A DNA stretch of 64,000 bases from Desulfofundulus kuznetsovii DSM 6115 (GTDB lineage Bacteria; Bacillota; Desulfotomaculia; Desulfotomaculales; Desulfovirgulaceae). The notes under the pieces were generated by a model, which did not search any database, was not told where the DNA came from, and saw only the letters and a program-made list of their open reading frames with translations. Location of the stretch: assembly GCF_000214705.1 (NCBI RefSeq), contig NC_015573.1, positions 632,501-696,500 of the forward strand, written 5' to 3'. A program made the translations under genes and the position numbers. Of this stretch, positions 18,152 through 27,233 are shown one piece after another (position 1 is the stretch's first letter; each line of letters starts with the position of its first letter).

Positions 18152-19048
18152 TTGGAAAAAATAAAGGCAGCCATCGTCGGGCCGGGTAACATCGGTACCG
18201 ACCTGATGTACAAACTGTTGCGCAGCAAATACGTGGAAGTAACCATGATGGTGGGAATTTACCCGGAATCCGAGGGCCTGGCCCGGGCCAGATCACTGGG
18301 TATTAAAGCCTCACACGAAGGGATCGACGCAGTACTGCGGGAACCGGAGATCAAGATTGTCTTTGATGCTACCGGAGCCAAGCCTCATCTTAAACATGCT
18401 CCCCTGCTGCGGGAGGCGGGCAAGATTGCCATCGACCTCACTCCGGCGGCGGTGGGTCCTTACGTAGTCCCGGTAGTTAACATAGATCAGCATCTGGACG
18501 CCATGAACGTAAACATGGTTACCTGTGGTGGCCAGGCCACCGTGCCCATCGTGGCGGCAATTAACCGGGTGGCAGGCGTTCAATACGCAGAGATCGTTTC
18601 TTCCATTTCAAGTAAAAGCGCCGGGCCGGGAACCCGCCAGAACATCGATGAGTTTACTGAGACCACGGCCAGGGCCCTGGAAGTGGTGGGCGGGGCTCAA
18701 AAGGGCAAGGCCATTATTATCCTTAACCCAGCCGAGCCCCCAATCATGATGCATAACACCATCTACACTCTGGTGGAGCATCCGGATGAGGATAAAATTC
18801 GCGCTGCAGTGCTCGACATGGTACGGCGCATTCAGGAGTACGTTCCCGGTTACCGGCTCCGGGTAGAGCCGCTGGTGGAAGGAAACAAGGTGACTACCAT
18901 CATCGAAGTGACCGGGGCGGGGGACTTCCTGCCCACTTATGCGGGCAACCTGGACATTATGACTTCGGCTGCTGCACGGGTGGGCGAGTTGATGGCCATG
19001 CGCCTGCTGGGGATTTACAGTCGGAAGGATGTGGAAAGCTGTGCCTAA
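18152..19048 (+). CDS. mhpF: Acetaldehyde dehydrogenase (acetylating)
   Basis: The 298-residue protein matches MhpF/DmpF. It has an N-terminal Rossmann motif [14 protein letters not shown], the catalytic cysteine C128 in [10 protein letters not shown], and [18 protein letters not shown]. It converts acetaldehyde, NAD and CoA to acetyl-CoA, and normally works in a channelled complex with the aldolase encoded by the overlapping next gene. The TTG start follows AAGGAGG. The Cys and nucleotide-binding residues are intact. Confidence 0.95.
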   Translation: MEKIKAAIVGPGNIGTDLMYKLLRSKYVEVTMMVGIYPESEGLARARSLGIKASHEGIDAVLREPEIKIVFDATGAKPHLKHAPLLREAGKIAIDLTPAAVGPYVVPVVNIDQHLDAMNVNMVTCGGQATVPIVAAINRVAGVQYAEIVSSISSKSAGPGTRQNIDEFTETTARALEVVGGAQKGKAIIILNPAEPPIMMHNTIYTLVEHPDEDKIRAAVLDMVRRIQEYVPGYRLRVEPLVEGNKVTTIIEVTGAGDFLPTYAGNLDIMTSAAARVGELMAMRLLGIYSRKDVESCA

Positions 19049-20057
19049 GATCAGAATTATGGACACCACCTTGCGGGATGGGATGCACGCCATGGCCCAC
19101 CAGTTCACCCCGGAACAGATGGCCATGGTGGCGGCCGCCCTGGATGAGGCCGGCGTGGACGTAATCGAAGTTTCTCACGGCGACGGGCTGGCCGGTTATT
19201 CATTCCAGTACGGGTTTGCCGCGGCTACAGACGAGGAGTACCTGCACGCAGTTGCTCCGGTGCTCAAGCGGGCAAAGCTGGCAGCCCTGGTACTGCCCGG
19301 TATCGGTACTTGTAAGGACATGCAGATGGCGGTGAAAGCCGGGGTAAAGGTCTTCCGCATAGCCACCCACGTTACCGAGGCGGACATATCGGAAGAGCAC
19401 ATGGGCCTGGCCAAAGAGATGGGGGCGGAAGTAGTAGGCTTTCTGATGATGTCCCACACCGTAGACAAGGAGAAGATTGCCGAGCAGGCCAGGTTGATGG
19501 AAAGTTACGGTGCGGACGTGGTCTATGTGGTGGACTCGGCGGGGGCCATGACCCCGCCGGAGGTTAAGGAAAAGGTTGGCTACGTGCGCTCCTGCCTGAA
19601 GATTCCGGTGGGTTTCCATGCCCATAACAACCTGGGGCTGGCCATCGGCAATACACTGGCAGCAGTGGAAGCCGGGGCCACGGTAGTAGACGGGACCCTG
19701 CGCGGCCTGGGAGCCGGGGCAGGTAACGCGCCTACCGAAGTGCTGACGGCAGCCCTTAAAAAGGTTGGCTGTGAAGTAGATGTGGATCTCTATAAGATCA
19801 TGGATGCTGCCACTGTCCTGGAGCCCATGATGCGCCGCCCCCAGGTGATCGATAATGCGTCCATCATGCTGGGTTATGCCGGCGTGTACTCCAGCTTCCT
19901 CCTGCACACCTACCGGGCGGCGGAGAAGTTTGGCCTGGATCCGCGGGACATTTTAATGGAACTGGGGCGCCGTAAGATTGTAGGCGGTCAGGAAGACTAC
20001 ATTATTGACGTGGCTTACGAGATGGCTCAGAATAACCAGGTTGTGGCTGGTTGGTAA
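19029..20057 (+). CDS. mhpE: 4-hydroxy-2-oxovalerate aldolase
   Basis: The 342-residue protein has the HMGL-like TIM barrel of MhpE/Dmp[17 protein letters not shown] at the start, with the metal-binding Asp and catalytic residues, and [15 protein letters not shown] with the metal-binding histidines. A C-terminal communication domain follows. It splits 4-hydroxy-2-oxovalerate into pyruvate and acetaldehyde, passed to MhpF. The gene overlaps mhpF by about 20 bases. An internal GTG at 19041 is an alternative start. Confidence 0.95.
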   Translation: MWKAVPKIRIMDTTLRDGMHAMAHQFTPEQMAMVAAALDEAGVDVIEVSHGDGLAGYSFQYGFAAATDEEYLHAVAPVLKRAKLAALVLPGIGTCKDMQMAVKAGVKVFRIATHVTEADISEEHMGLAKEMGAEVVGFLMMSHTVDKEKIAEQARLMESYGADVVYVVDSAGAMTPPEVKEKVGYVRSCLKIPVGFHAHNNLGLAIGNTLAAVEAGATVVDGTLRGLGAGAGNAPTEVLTAALKKVGCEVDVDLYKIMDAATVLEPMMRRPQVIDNASIMLGYAGVYSSFLLHTYRAAEKFGLDPRDILMELGRRKIVGGQEDYIIDVAYEMAQNNQVVAGW

Positions 20058-20082
20058 ACTGCTTGATAGGCCATACGGAAAT

Positions 20083-20114
20083 GGGGGTTCGGTTCCGGAA
20101 AGAAACCGGCCCCC
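20083..20114 (+). terminator. Hairpin after the meta-cleavage operon
   Basis: GGGGG-TTCGGTT...AACCGG-CCCCC can form an imperfect stem shortly after the mhpE stop. There is no T-run, so termination is uncertain. Confidence 0.3.
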
Positions 20115-20186
20115 TGTACCCGAACATCTTGCCGGATGCGTTTTGACACCATTTAAAATAACGCATAAATTTCTAAAAAATTATTT

Positions 20187-20357
20187 AAAAATTTTTAGGG
20201 AGAATGGCAGGAGTTTTAAAAATAATGTCGAACAATAACAATTATAAGAAAACCAGAATAGAGTTTGTTAATGTCAAACAAGTGAAGGGTCGGCGTTTTT
20301 CAAAGGAGCGGGGTATTTAGTTGCTATAAACAGAATAGGGTTTGGTATTATCAAACA
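20187..20357 (+). promoter_or_regulatory. Regulatory region of alcohol dehydrogenase module 1, three motif copies
   Basis: The 440-bp gap 20058-20496 holds no gene. A block AAAAATTTTTAGGGAGAATGG (20187) resembles one at 25673 before module 2. Three copies of the TATTRTCRAACA-like motif follow on the + strand: AATAATGTCGAACA (20221), TTAATGTCAAACA (20268) and TATTATCAAACA (20346). Repeated half-sites in the same orientation suggest cooperative binding by one regulator, probably the IclR-family protein. Confidence 0.5.
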
Positions 20358-20496
20358 TACCTGGCAAGCTTTAAAAAGAAACCTTAGGGGGTGAATTTTG
20401 AGAAAAGATAGCGAGGCCTGGAAGTAAAAGTAAATTCACTGGTAGTACTTATGGTAGTTTAAATCTCATGGCAAAAATACCAGGGTTAAGGGGGTT

Positions 20497-21708
20497 ATGT
20501 TATTTATGTTCCCAATGCTCAAAGTGGTTCAATACTATACTCCTCAAAAAGTAGTGTTTGGTGTAAATGCCGTAGACAACATTGGCCAGTATATCAAAGA
20601 AATGGGCATAAGTGGAAAGGCTATTATTGTAACTGATCCCGGGGTGGCTCAGGCGGGGATCGCTGATCGGGTAGCTCAGGCTCTGAAGAAGGACGGATTT
20701 GAGGTAGCGGTTTTTGACCAGGGTAAACCCGAGCCGGATGATGTAGCCTGTGACCAGGCCGCTGAATTTGCCCGTAAAGAAGGTGGCAGCTTCGTAATTG
20801 GTCTGGGTGGCGGTAGTGCTATCGACATTGGTAAGGTGGCTGCTCAGCTCCTGGCGCTGCCGGGTAAAACTGAGGATTATCTGATTAACACCACCTTCCC
20901 CAAAAAGGGCGCACCGATTATTGCTGTTCCCACCACATCCGGAACCGGTACCGAATGTACGATGTATGCTGTAATCACCTTTGCTAAAGATGGTATTAAA
21001 GGCTTCTTCGCCACGCCGACCATCCTGCCGGATATGGCACTGGTGGATCCTACCCTGACTGTAAGTATGCCGCCCAAAGTTACTGCTTCTTCAGGTATCG
21101 ATGCCCTCTCTCATGCTATCGAGACGATGATGGCCAAACAGGAAAACCCGCTTACTGATGCAATTGCTCTCAAGGCGATTGAGTTCATCGCAGAGGCCCT
21201 GCCGGTGGCCGTTTACGAAGGGGACAACCTGGAGGCCCGGGTCAAGATGGCTTATGCTTCAATGATGGCTGGCATGGCCTTTAATGATCCGGGAATCGTA
21301 GAGGGTCATGCCCTGGCACATACGTTGGGTTCCGTATACCATGTTCCGCACGGTGTTGGTTGTGCGGTTGCCCTGCCCTACGCGATGGAGTATAACATGG
21401 GTCACTGCATGGAGAAACTGGCTCGCATTGCCGTGGCTTTAGGTCAGAATACCGCTGGCATGAGTGTCCGCCAGGCTGCCCAGGCTGCTGTCTACGCGGT
21501 CAAACAGTTAATCGAAGATGTTGGCATTCCCACTACATGGGCACCCTTCGGTAAGAAGGAAGATATTCCAAAGTTAGCTGATATGATGGCTGAGAGCCCG
21601 TGGATTACCGCTTTTTACGGCTGGTCCAAGCGTCCGATGACCAAAGAGGCGGCGGTAGAACTGCTGACCAGAAGTTATGAAGGCCGTCTTGGGGATAAAC
21701 TGTATTAG
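20497..21708 (+). CDS. Iron-containing alcohol dehydrogenase 1
   Basis: The 403-residue protein is a group III (Fe-ADH) family member. It has the nucleotide-binding GLGGGSAIDIGK, PTTSGTGTEC, and the metal region SSGIDALSHAIE with EGHALAHTLGSVYHVPHG, which supplies the His ligands. It likely interconverts a short alcohol and its aldehyde with NAD(H). The start follows TAAGGGGGTT. Downstream lie a ferredoxin and an aldehyde:ferredoxin oxidoreductase, so alcohol to aldehyde to acid with ferredoxin reduction is the probable route. The substrate (ethanol, methanol or other) cannot be read from sequence. Confidence 0.92.
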   Translation: MLFMFPMLKVVQYYTPQKVVFGVNAVDNIGQYIKEMGISGKAIIVTDPGVAQAGIADRVAQALKKDGFEVAVFDQGKPEPDDVACDQAAEFARKEGGSFVIGLGGGSAIDIGKVAAQLLALPGKTEDYLINTTFPKKGAPIIAVPTTSGTGTECTMYAVITFAKDGIKGFFATPTILPDMALVDPTLTVSMPPKVTASSGIDALSHAIETMMAKQENPLTDAIALKAIEFIAEALPVAVYEGDNLEARVKMAYASMMAGMAFNDPGIVEGHALAHTLGSVYHVPHGVGCAVALPYAMEYNMGHCMEKLARIAVALGQNTAGMSVRQAAQAAVYAVKQLIEDVGIPTTWAPFGKKEDIPKLADMMAESPWITAFYGWSKRPMTKEAAVELLTRSYEGRLGDKLY

Positions 21709-21723
21709 AGCCAGGGGTAAATT

Positions 21724-21760
21724 AGGGAGCAGGCGAGACTATCCTTTCTTCCTGCTCCCT
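21724..21760 (+). terminator. Intercistronic hairpin after alcohol dehydrogenase 1
   Basis: AGGGAGCAGG (21724-21733) and CCTGCTCCCT (21751-21760) form a perfect 10-bp stem with a 17-base loop. It is followed by CTTCC rather than a clean T-run, so it could be a partial terminator or an RNA-stability element within the operon. Confidence 0.4.
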
Positions 21761-21799
21761 CTTCCAGTCATGATAATTACGTCATGGAGGTGACCGCCA

Positions 21800-22261
21800 G
21801 TGTCGAAGGTACTGGTAGTGGACCCGTTCTTGTGCACCGGGTGCCACCGTTGTGAAATGTGGTGCTCGCTAACTAAGTATGGTGAAATAAATCCTTCCCG
21901 CAGCAATGTTTATGTGATACGCCGGGAGCCGGCGGTAGATGTGCCCGTAGTATGTATGCAGTGCGGCTTGTGTATAGATGTTTGCCCCACCGGAGCACTT
22001 AAGCGGGATGGAACTACTGATGCGGTGGTAGTGGATGAAAATCTTTGCGCCGGTTGCGGTACCTGTGTGAAGGTGTGTCCTTATGGAGTGCTCAGAATTG
22101 ATGAAGAAACAGATGTAGCGGCCAAGTGTGACCTGTGCTCCGGTTCACCGGCATGTGTCAGCCATTGCCCGCATGGTGCTCTTCGATACGAAGATGCAGG
22201 TAAAGCTGCGGCCATGCGCCGGGAGATTTGGGCTATGGCCCACGGCGTAAGGATCAGATAG
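21800..22261 (+). CDS. Polyferredoxin-like 4Fe-4S electron-transfer protein
   Basis: The 153-residue protein has several cysteine clusters: CTGCHRCEMWC, CMQCGLCIDVCP, CAGCGTCVKVCP and CDLCSGSPACVSHCP. This is the HycB/CooF-like layout of AOR-associated iron-sulfur subunits. It lies 14 bp before the aldehyde oxidoreductase gene and most likely takes electrons from that enzyme. The GTG start follows GGAGGTGA. No signal peptide is seen, so it should be cytoplasmic. Confidence 0.85.
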   Translation: MSKVLVVDPFLCTGCHRCEMWCSLTKYGEINPSRSNVYVIRREPAVDVPVVCMQCGLCIDVCPTGALKRDGTTDAVVVDENLCAGCGTCVKVCPYGVLRIDEETDVAAKCDLCSGSPACVSHCPHGALRYEDAGKAAAMRREIWAMAHGVRIR

Positions 22262-22274
22262 GAGGTGCTGGTTA

Positions 22275-24158
22275 ATGTGGTACGGATTTGCCGGTAAGCT
22301 GCTGCGGGTTAACCTGACCAGTGGTGAATTCAAGGTAGAAGAACTGGATAAAAACGAATTGCGCAAGTATATGGGTTGTGTTGGCTATGCAGCCAGGCTT
22401 CTCTACCAGGAAATGCCCGGTGGCATTGATCCTCTGGCTCCAGAAGCTAAAGTGGTGCTGGCCACTGGTGCTGTAACCGGGACCCTTTGTCCCAGCGGTG
22501 GAAGCTACGAGGTGTGCTACAAGTCACCTTTGACCGGCACCTGGAATCAGGCCCGGTCGGGAGGGGCTTTTGGTCCAAAACTCAAATATGCGGGGTTCGA
22601 CTTTGTGGTCATTGAAGGTAAGGCAGAAGAGCCCGTCTATGTGTATATCCACGATGGCGAGGTGGAGATTAAACCCGCTAAACACCTGTGGGGGCTTAAC
22701 GTTGAAGAAACTACAGATGCCCTGATTCGCGAACTTGATGATCCGGAAATCTCTGTGGCAACCATAGGTCAGGCGGGCGAAAATGGAGTTCTGTATGCAG
22801 CTCTTATGAATGATAGGGGACGGGCTGCCGGCCGCGGCGGTATTGGAGCAGTGTTTGGCAGTAAAAATTTGAAGGCGGTTGTGGTGAATGGCCGTGGAGG
22901 TATTAAAGTGGCCCGCCCGAAGGAATTTGCGGAGGCTGTTGAGAAGGCAGAGCAATGGTTAAAGAATTACCCCTTCGGCAGCATTCCTTCTCTGGGTACG
23001 GTTGGCCTGGTATCGTTGAACAACAGCCTGGGAATCCTGCCGACAAAGAACTTCCAAACGGCCCATTTTGAAAAAGCTGATCAAGTTTCAGGTGAGACTC
23101 TCAACCGGAAATATCAGATTAAACGGCGGGCTTGTTATGGTTGCAGCTTCGCCTGTGGGCGTTATACTTCAGTGGGTGGTGGAAAGTTTGCTACACCTCC
23201 CATGGAGGGTCCGGAATACGAAACTGTAGATATGTTGGGGCCCATTTGTGGGGTTGCCGACCTGGAGGCTATTATTAGAGGCAATTACCTGTGTAATGTT
23301 TATGGTTTGGATACAATTAGTACGGGCATGAGCATTGCTTTTGCTATGGAGTGCTATGAAAAGGGGTTGCTAACTGACAGGGACACGGAAGGAATGCCTT
23401 TACGGTGGGGCGATGGAGAAGTAGTGGTAAAATTGGTGGAAAAGATTGCCCACCGGGAAGGAATTGGTGCATTGCTGGCCCAGGGTGTAAAACGTATGGC
23501 TGAACAGCTCGGTCCTGCTGCCGAAGAAGCAGCTATCCATGTGAAAGGACTTGAACTGCCGGCTCACGAGCCCCGTTCTGAATCTAAGGTGCTCGCTGTG
23601 CAGTATGCCGTTTCTCCGCGGGGGGCCTGTCATATGCACCCCAACTGGGCAAGCACCTGGGACTTTGGTCAGCTTGATTGTGGCATGAAGGAATTCGGGT
23701 TGCCCTGGCCGCCAGCAGGGATACAGGATGAATCGCCTCAAAAAGGCATTGTTTACCGGTATGTGGCGTTACAGGGTGAAATCAGCGAAATCCTGGGGGC
23801 ATGTATCTTCTACTCGTGGGGTACTGAAGGCAGCTGTATCACGCCGCAGCTTTACGCCGAGATTGTCAGTGCTCTCACCGGGTGGGACGTAACAGCGGCA
23901 GAACTGGTGACGGCAGCAGAGCGTTCCTGGAATCTCAAGCGGTGTTTTAACGCCCGTGAAGGTTTCACCCGCAAGGATGATAAGTTGCCCGGGCGGTTTT
24001 CTCAGGCCATCCCGGATGGTCCTTCCGCAGGGGCCAGGGTGGAAAATCTGGATGCTATGCTGGATGCGTATTATGAGGCCATGGGTTGGAATAGGCAGAC
24101 TGGCCTTCCTGCTCCCGAAAAACTGAGGGAGTTGGGCCTGGAATTTGCGATAAACTAA
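22275..24158 (+). CDS. Aldehyde:ferredoxin oxidoreductase 1 (tungsten/molybdenum)
   Basis: The 627-residue protein begins GFAGKLLRVNLTSGEF and has CPSGGSYEVCYKSPLTG, typical of the AOR N-terminal domain that binds the bis-pterin metal cofactor. The [4Fe-4S] ligands appear as C287, C290, C294 (CYGCSFAC) and C510 (LGACIF), close to the positions in Pyrococcus AOR. AOR oxidises aldehydes to acids with ferredoxin as acceptor. The gene lies behind its presumed ferredoxin partner. Pairing with an iron alcohol dehydrogenase resembles the arrangement described for alcohol oxidation in Desulfotomaculum kuznetsovii (from memory). Confidence 0.93.
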   Translation: MWYGFAGKLLRVNLTSGEFKVEELDKNELRKYMGCVGYAARLLYQEMPGGIDPLAPEAKVVLATGAVTGTLCPSGGSYEVCYKSPLTGTWNQARSGGAFGPKLKYAGFDFVVIEGKAEEPVYVYIHDGEVEIKPAKHLWGLNVEETTDALIRELDDPEISVATIGQAGENGVLYAALMNDRGRAAGRGGIGAVFGSKNLKAVVVNGRGGIKVARPKEFAEAVEKAEQWLKNYPFGSIPSLGTVGLVSLNNSLGILPTKNFQTAHFEKADQVSGETLNRKYQIKRRACYGCSFACGRYTSVGGGKFATPPMEGPEYETVDMLGPICGVADLEAIIRGNYLCNVYGLDTISTGMSIAFAMECYEKGLLTDRDTEGMPLRWGDGEVVVKLVEKIAHREGIGALLAQGVKRMAEQLGPAAEEAAIHVKGLELPAHEPRSESKVLAVQYAVSPRGACHMHPNWASTWDFGQLDCGMKEFGLPWPPAGIQDESPQKGIVYRYVALQGEISEILGACIFYSWGTEGSCITPQLYAEIVSALTGWDVTAAELVTAAERSWNLKRCFNAREGFTRKDDKLPGRFSQAIPDGPSAGARVENLDAMLDAYYEAMGWNRQTGLPAPEKLRELGLEFAIN

Positions 24159-24275
24159 CCTAGAAAGGGTAGCTTCGAAAGGGTAGCTTCCGCTGTTCCT
24201 CCATGACATATAGCGGCTGAAGTTGTTATTCCGGGTTGCACGAACTGGTAGAAACTCGTTTTGTATAATTTCCCC

Positions 24276-24329
24276 CCTTTATCCCCCGGGCCAGGCCCGG
24301 GGGATAAAGGGCGTCGCCCGCAGGGCGAC
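24276..24329 (+). terminator. Two tandem hairpins after AOR 1
   Basis: The first is a perfect 17-bp inverted repeat centred on 24293 (CCTTTATCCCCCGGGCC and its complement, one base apart). The second is GTCGCCC-GCA-GGGCGAC (24313-24329). Neither has a T-run. They lie between the oxidoreductase gene and the moaD-like gene and may stabilise or partly terminate the message. Confidence 0.45.
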
Positions 24330-24378
24330 TAATACATGCCCAAAATTTGCTCCCGTAAAAAAAGGAGTTTAGATAGAA

Positions 24379-24612
24379 ATGCAGGTGACGGTAAAATTAT
24401 TGGGTATTCTTTCTTTTTCCTACCCTGCCTTCGGCAAATTTCATCCTGTTCAACTAGAAGAAGGCGAGACAATCAGAGAGTTGCGGGAACGTTTAGGGCT
24501 GCCTTTGAATGAGGTACGCTTTGTTTCCGTTAATGGAAAAATGGTGGGAGAAGAGTATGTGCTGGTTGAGGGAGATGAGGTTGTTTTCTTCCCGGCAGCC
24601 AGCGGAGGGTAA
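24379..24612 (+). CDS. MoaD/ThiS-like sulfur-carrier protein 1
   Basis: The 77-residue protein has a beta-grasp sequence (MQVTVKLLGILSFS... VSVNGKMVGEEYVLVEGDEV) and ends FFPAASGG. The C-terminal Gly-Gly is the residue pair adenylated and thiocarboxylated in MoaD and ThiS. Such dedicated copies next to AOR genes are usually linked to pterin-dithiolene synthesis. A ribosome-binding site AAAGGAG precedes it. A second copy accompanies AOR 2. Confidence 0.85.
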   Translation: MQVTVKLLGILSFSYPAFGKFHPVQLEEGETIRELRERLGLPLNEVRFVSVNGKMVGEEYVLVEGDEVVFFPAASGG

Positions 24613-24732
24613 GAACTGTGGGAAAATTTCATGATACTTTGGATGCCACTGCTGGCGCTTCTTGAGCGGCTATTTTTCCGGGTGAGGCATTTATCTTAAC
24701 CTTAATTTAGCTTTATCAGGAGATGGTTATTC

Positions 24733-25629
24733 TTGGAACTCGACCTGCTGCAAAAAACCGAGCTCTGGATTACCGGTATTGAACTTCACGGGGCAAATCT
24801 TAACGAAATAGCCGCCGTTACCGCCCGTGTATTGGGATTACCTGCTGAAGCCGTGATGGTGGTAGATGTGCGGGACCGGGTGGTGGTGCTGGATATCATG
24901 CGGCGCACGGTGATGGCTGAACAAATTGTGGGGCGGGAAAAAGAACTGCTTTCAGCCCTGAATCGCGTACCGGGGGTACGGGCCACATCCAGTGCGGCTG
25001 TTCACGCCCAGGGCATATTGGGCCTGATTGCCGCCGATGCGGAACAGCGGGAGGAATTTTTGGAGCGTTCCACCCGCCTGGCGCAGCAGGTAAGGGCCGG
25101 TGTGGCCCGGCGGGGGGTGGTTTTTGCTTCCGGCCGGGAAGTCCAGGAAGGCCTGATTGAGGATACAAATTCGCCTTATTTGATCAGCCTGTTTGAGCAA
25201 CATGGCTACCGGATGCGTTTTGGAGGCATTCTGCCGGACGATCTGGATCTGATTACCGGCCGCCTCCGGTCGGCAGTGGCAGATGGTTACGGCCTTGTGA
25301 TCACCACCGGCGGGGTTGGTGCGGAGGATAAAGACTGGATGGTGGAGAGCATTTCCCGGCTCGACCCAGCGGCGGCGACCCCCTGGATACTCCATTTCCA
25401 CGCCGGAAAGGGACGCCATTTGAAAGACGGTGTGCGCATTGCAGTAGGTCAGGTGGAATTAACCACTCTGGTGGCTTTACCAGGTCCTCACGACGAGGTA
25501 AGGCTGGCGGCTCCCGTCCTGCTGGAAGCGTTGGAAGCAGGTTGGGGCAAAGAGGTTCTTGCCGACGCGCTGGCCCGGGTGTTGCGGGAAAAGTGGCGCC
25601 GGGCGATGGTTCACGAGCACCATGGATGA
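24733..25629 (+). CDS. Molybdopterin-binding (MoCF/CinA-like) domain protein
   Basis: The 298-residue protein contains a C-terminal MoCF_biosynth-type domain. It has EDTNSPYLISLFEQHGYRM, RFGGILPDDLDLITGRLR, and the glycine-rich VITTGGVGAEDKDW typical of MogA/MoaB/CinA folds. The N-terminal ~90 residues contain an unrecognised domain. It probably binds molybdopterin or inserts tungsten or molybdenum into AOR. The TTG start lies 120 bp after the MoaD-like gene; the interval contains no other frame of note. The exact role (insertase or sensor) is not determinable here. Confidence 0.75.
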   Translation: MELDLLQKTELWITGIELHGANLNEIAAVTARVLGLPAEAVMVVDVRDRVVVLDIMRRTVMAEQIVGREKELLSALNRVPGVRATSSAAVHAQGILGLIAADAEQREEFLERSTRLAQQVRAGVARRGVVFASGREVQEGLIEDTNSPYLISLFEQHGYRMRFGGILPDDLDLITGRLRSAVADGYGLVITTGGVGAEDKDWMVESISRLDPAAATPWILHFHAGKGRHLKDGVRIAVGQVELTTLVALPGPHDEVRLAAPVLLEALEAGWGKEVLADALARVLREKWRRAMVHEHHG

Positions 25630-25672
25630 AAGAGTAGGGTGAGGATTTTTAAAACGTTTTCTAAAAAAGTGC

Positions 25673-25818
25673 AAAAATTTTTAGGAGTAATGGAAGGAAT
25701 ATTGTAAGTAATGTTTTAAGTCACACTTTAATATTAGTAAAATATCAAACAATGTTTAGTATTATCAAACAAACCTAAAAGCCAAATTTTTATAAATAGG
25801 ATACGGTATTGTCAAACA
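25673..25818 (+). promoter_or_regulatory. Regulatory region of alcohol dehydrogenase module 2, three motif copies
   Basis: The gene-free interval 25630-25973 repeats the layout before module 1. AAAAATTTTTAGGAGTAATGG (25673) is followed by AAATATCAAACA (25740), TATTATCAAACA (25760) and TATTGTCAAACA (25807). The shared A/T block and motif series suggest that the two promoter regions arose by duplication or are under one regulator. No unambiguous -35/-10 pair was assigned. Confidence 0.5.
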
Positions 25819-25973
25819 ACAACCTTTTCTAAGTCTTAGCAATTATGGGGGTTGAAAGACCTATTGGGGAGGTGAAATTAATGGTTAAATGAACAATCTA
25901 CATTAACGTATCAACTTATTGTTGTATGGTCTGGATAGTTCAAATTCTCAAATTTTAGTAAAGGAGGATTATT

Positions 25974-27161
25974 ATGTCTGGTTACTCAAAGTGGTTCAGG
26001 ATTCCGAGAGATATTGTTTTCGGATGGGGCTGTCTAGAATATCTTAAACAGCTGGATGGAAAGAAAGCCGTAATTGTAACGGATAAAGTAATGCAGCAGC
26101 TCGGTTTTGTAGAAAAAGTAAAAAGTTATCTGGCAGAAGCAGGAATTAAAAGCACCGTCTTCGACGAAGTGGAACCGGATCCTTCCCGTCAAACGGTAAA
26201 GAAAGGCGCTAAGTTAATGCTTGAATACCAGCCGGATTTAATCGTAGGTTTAGGTGGCGGGTCTGCCATTGATGCCGGTAAAGCTATGTGGATCTTTTAC
26301 GAACATCCTGATGTAACGTGGGAACAAATTTTCGTTCCTTTTACCGGCGTTCCTAAGCTGAGAAATAAGGCCAGATATGTGGCTATTCCTTCTACAAGTG
26401 GTACCGCTACCGAAGTAACCCTTGCCGCAGTAATTACCAACCGCGATGTTCAACCCAATGTGAAGGATTTCACCCTCTCCTATGAAGTCACGCCCGACAT
26501 TGCTATTTGCGATCCTGAACTGCCATCCACTATGCCGCCGGTAGTTACCGCCAATACCGGTTTTGACGTAATCGTCCATGCCGTCGAGGCGTACGTTTCA
26601 GTAAACGCTACTGATGTGACTGACCCCATTGCGGTAAGTGCGGCTACCATGGCCTATAAGTGGTTACCGCTGGCTTTTGCCAACGGCAGTAATAAAGAAG
26701 CAAGAGAAAAAATGCATACCGCATCCCTGATGGCGGGATTTACCTTTACCAATACTGCCCTGGGACTGGTGCACAGTACCGCGCACCAAATTGGGGCGGA
26801 GTACAGGATACCGCACGGCCGGGCTAATGCGCTGATGTTACCGTATGTGGTTCAGTACAACACTCCTGCGGCTGCAGCCCGTTATGCAAATATTGCCCGG
26901 GCATTTGGCTATGATTCGACTGATCCGTATGAAGGGACGGCTAAATTTATTAAAGCGATCCGGGATCTGCAAAAACTCCTTGGCATACCTGCCTGCCTGA
27001 AAGATGCGGGTATTGATGAGCAAGACTTCCTGAATAAGGTAGATATGCTGGCCCAGAATGCCATGAAAGATGGTAGTACACCGGCCAATCCGCGAGTACC
27101 GACTGTGGAAGAAATCAAGAAAATCTTCCTTTGTGCCTACTACGGAAATGACGTCCTATAA
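25974..27161 (+). CDS. Iron-containing alcohol dehydrogenase 2
   Basis: The 395-residue protein has the Fe-ADH family elements GLGGGSAIDAGKAMW, PSTSGTATEVT, NTGFDVIVHAVEAYV and LGLVHSTAHQIGAEYRIPHG, which contain the metal-binding Asp and His residues. It likely oxidises or forms a short-chain alcohol. It differs clearly from copies 1 and 3 in the window, so the three are diverged paralogues. AAAGGAGG precedes the ATG. It is the first gene of module 2, 36 bp before a hairpin. Confidence 0.92.
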   Translation: MSGYSKWFRIPRDIVFGWGCLEYLKQLDGKKAVIVTDKVMQQLGFVEKVKSYLAEAGIKSTVFDEVEPDPSRQTVKKGAKLMLEYQPDLIVGLGGGSAIDAGKAMWIFYEHPDVTWEQIFVPFTGVPKLRNKARYVAIPSTSGTATEVTLAAVITNRDVQPNVKDFTLSYEVTPDIAICDPELPSTMPPVVTANTGFDVIVHAVEAYVSVNATDVTDPIAVSAATMAYKWLPLAFANGSNKEAREKMHTASLMAGFTFTNTALGLVHSTAHQIGAEYRIPHGRANALMLPYVVQYNTPAAAARYANIARAFGYDSTDPYEGTAKFIKAIRDLQKLLGIPACLKDAGIDEQDFLNKVDMLAQNAMKDGSTPANPRVPTVEEIKKIFLCAYYGNDVL

Positions 27162-27171
27162 GATTTTTAAT

Positions 27172-27200
27172 GTAGTACGGGGCTTTAGGCCCCGTACTAC
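27172..27200 (+). terminator. Hairpin after alcohol dehydrogenase 2
   Basis: GTAGTACGGGGC (27172-27183) and GCCCCGTACTAC (27189-27200) form a perfect 12-bp stem with a five-base loop. It lacks a T-run on the + strand, so it may attenuate rather than end transcription into the next gene. Confidence 0.55.
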
Positions 27201-27233
27201 CAAAAACCTTTCTAAACTATGGGAGTGAACATA

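Noticed and set aside
20058-20496. Sigma-54-type promoter before alcohol dehydrogenase 1
   Set aside because: No GG-N10-GC pair of the right form was found, and no enhancer-binding regulator is encoded nearby.
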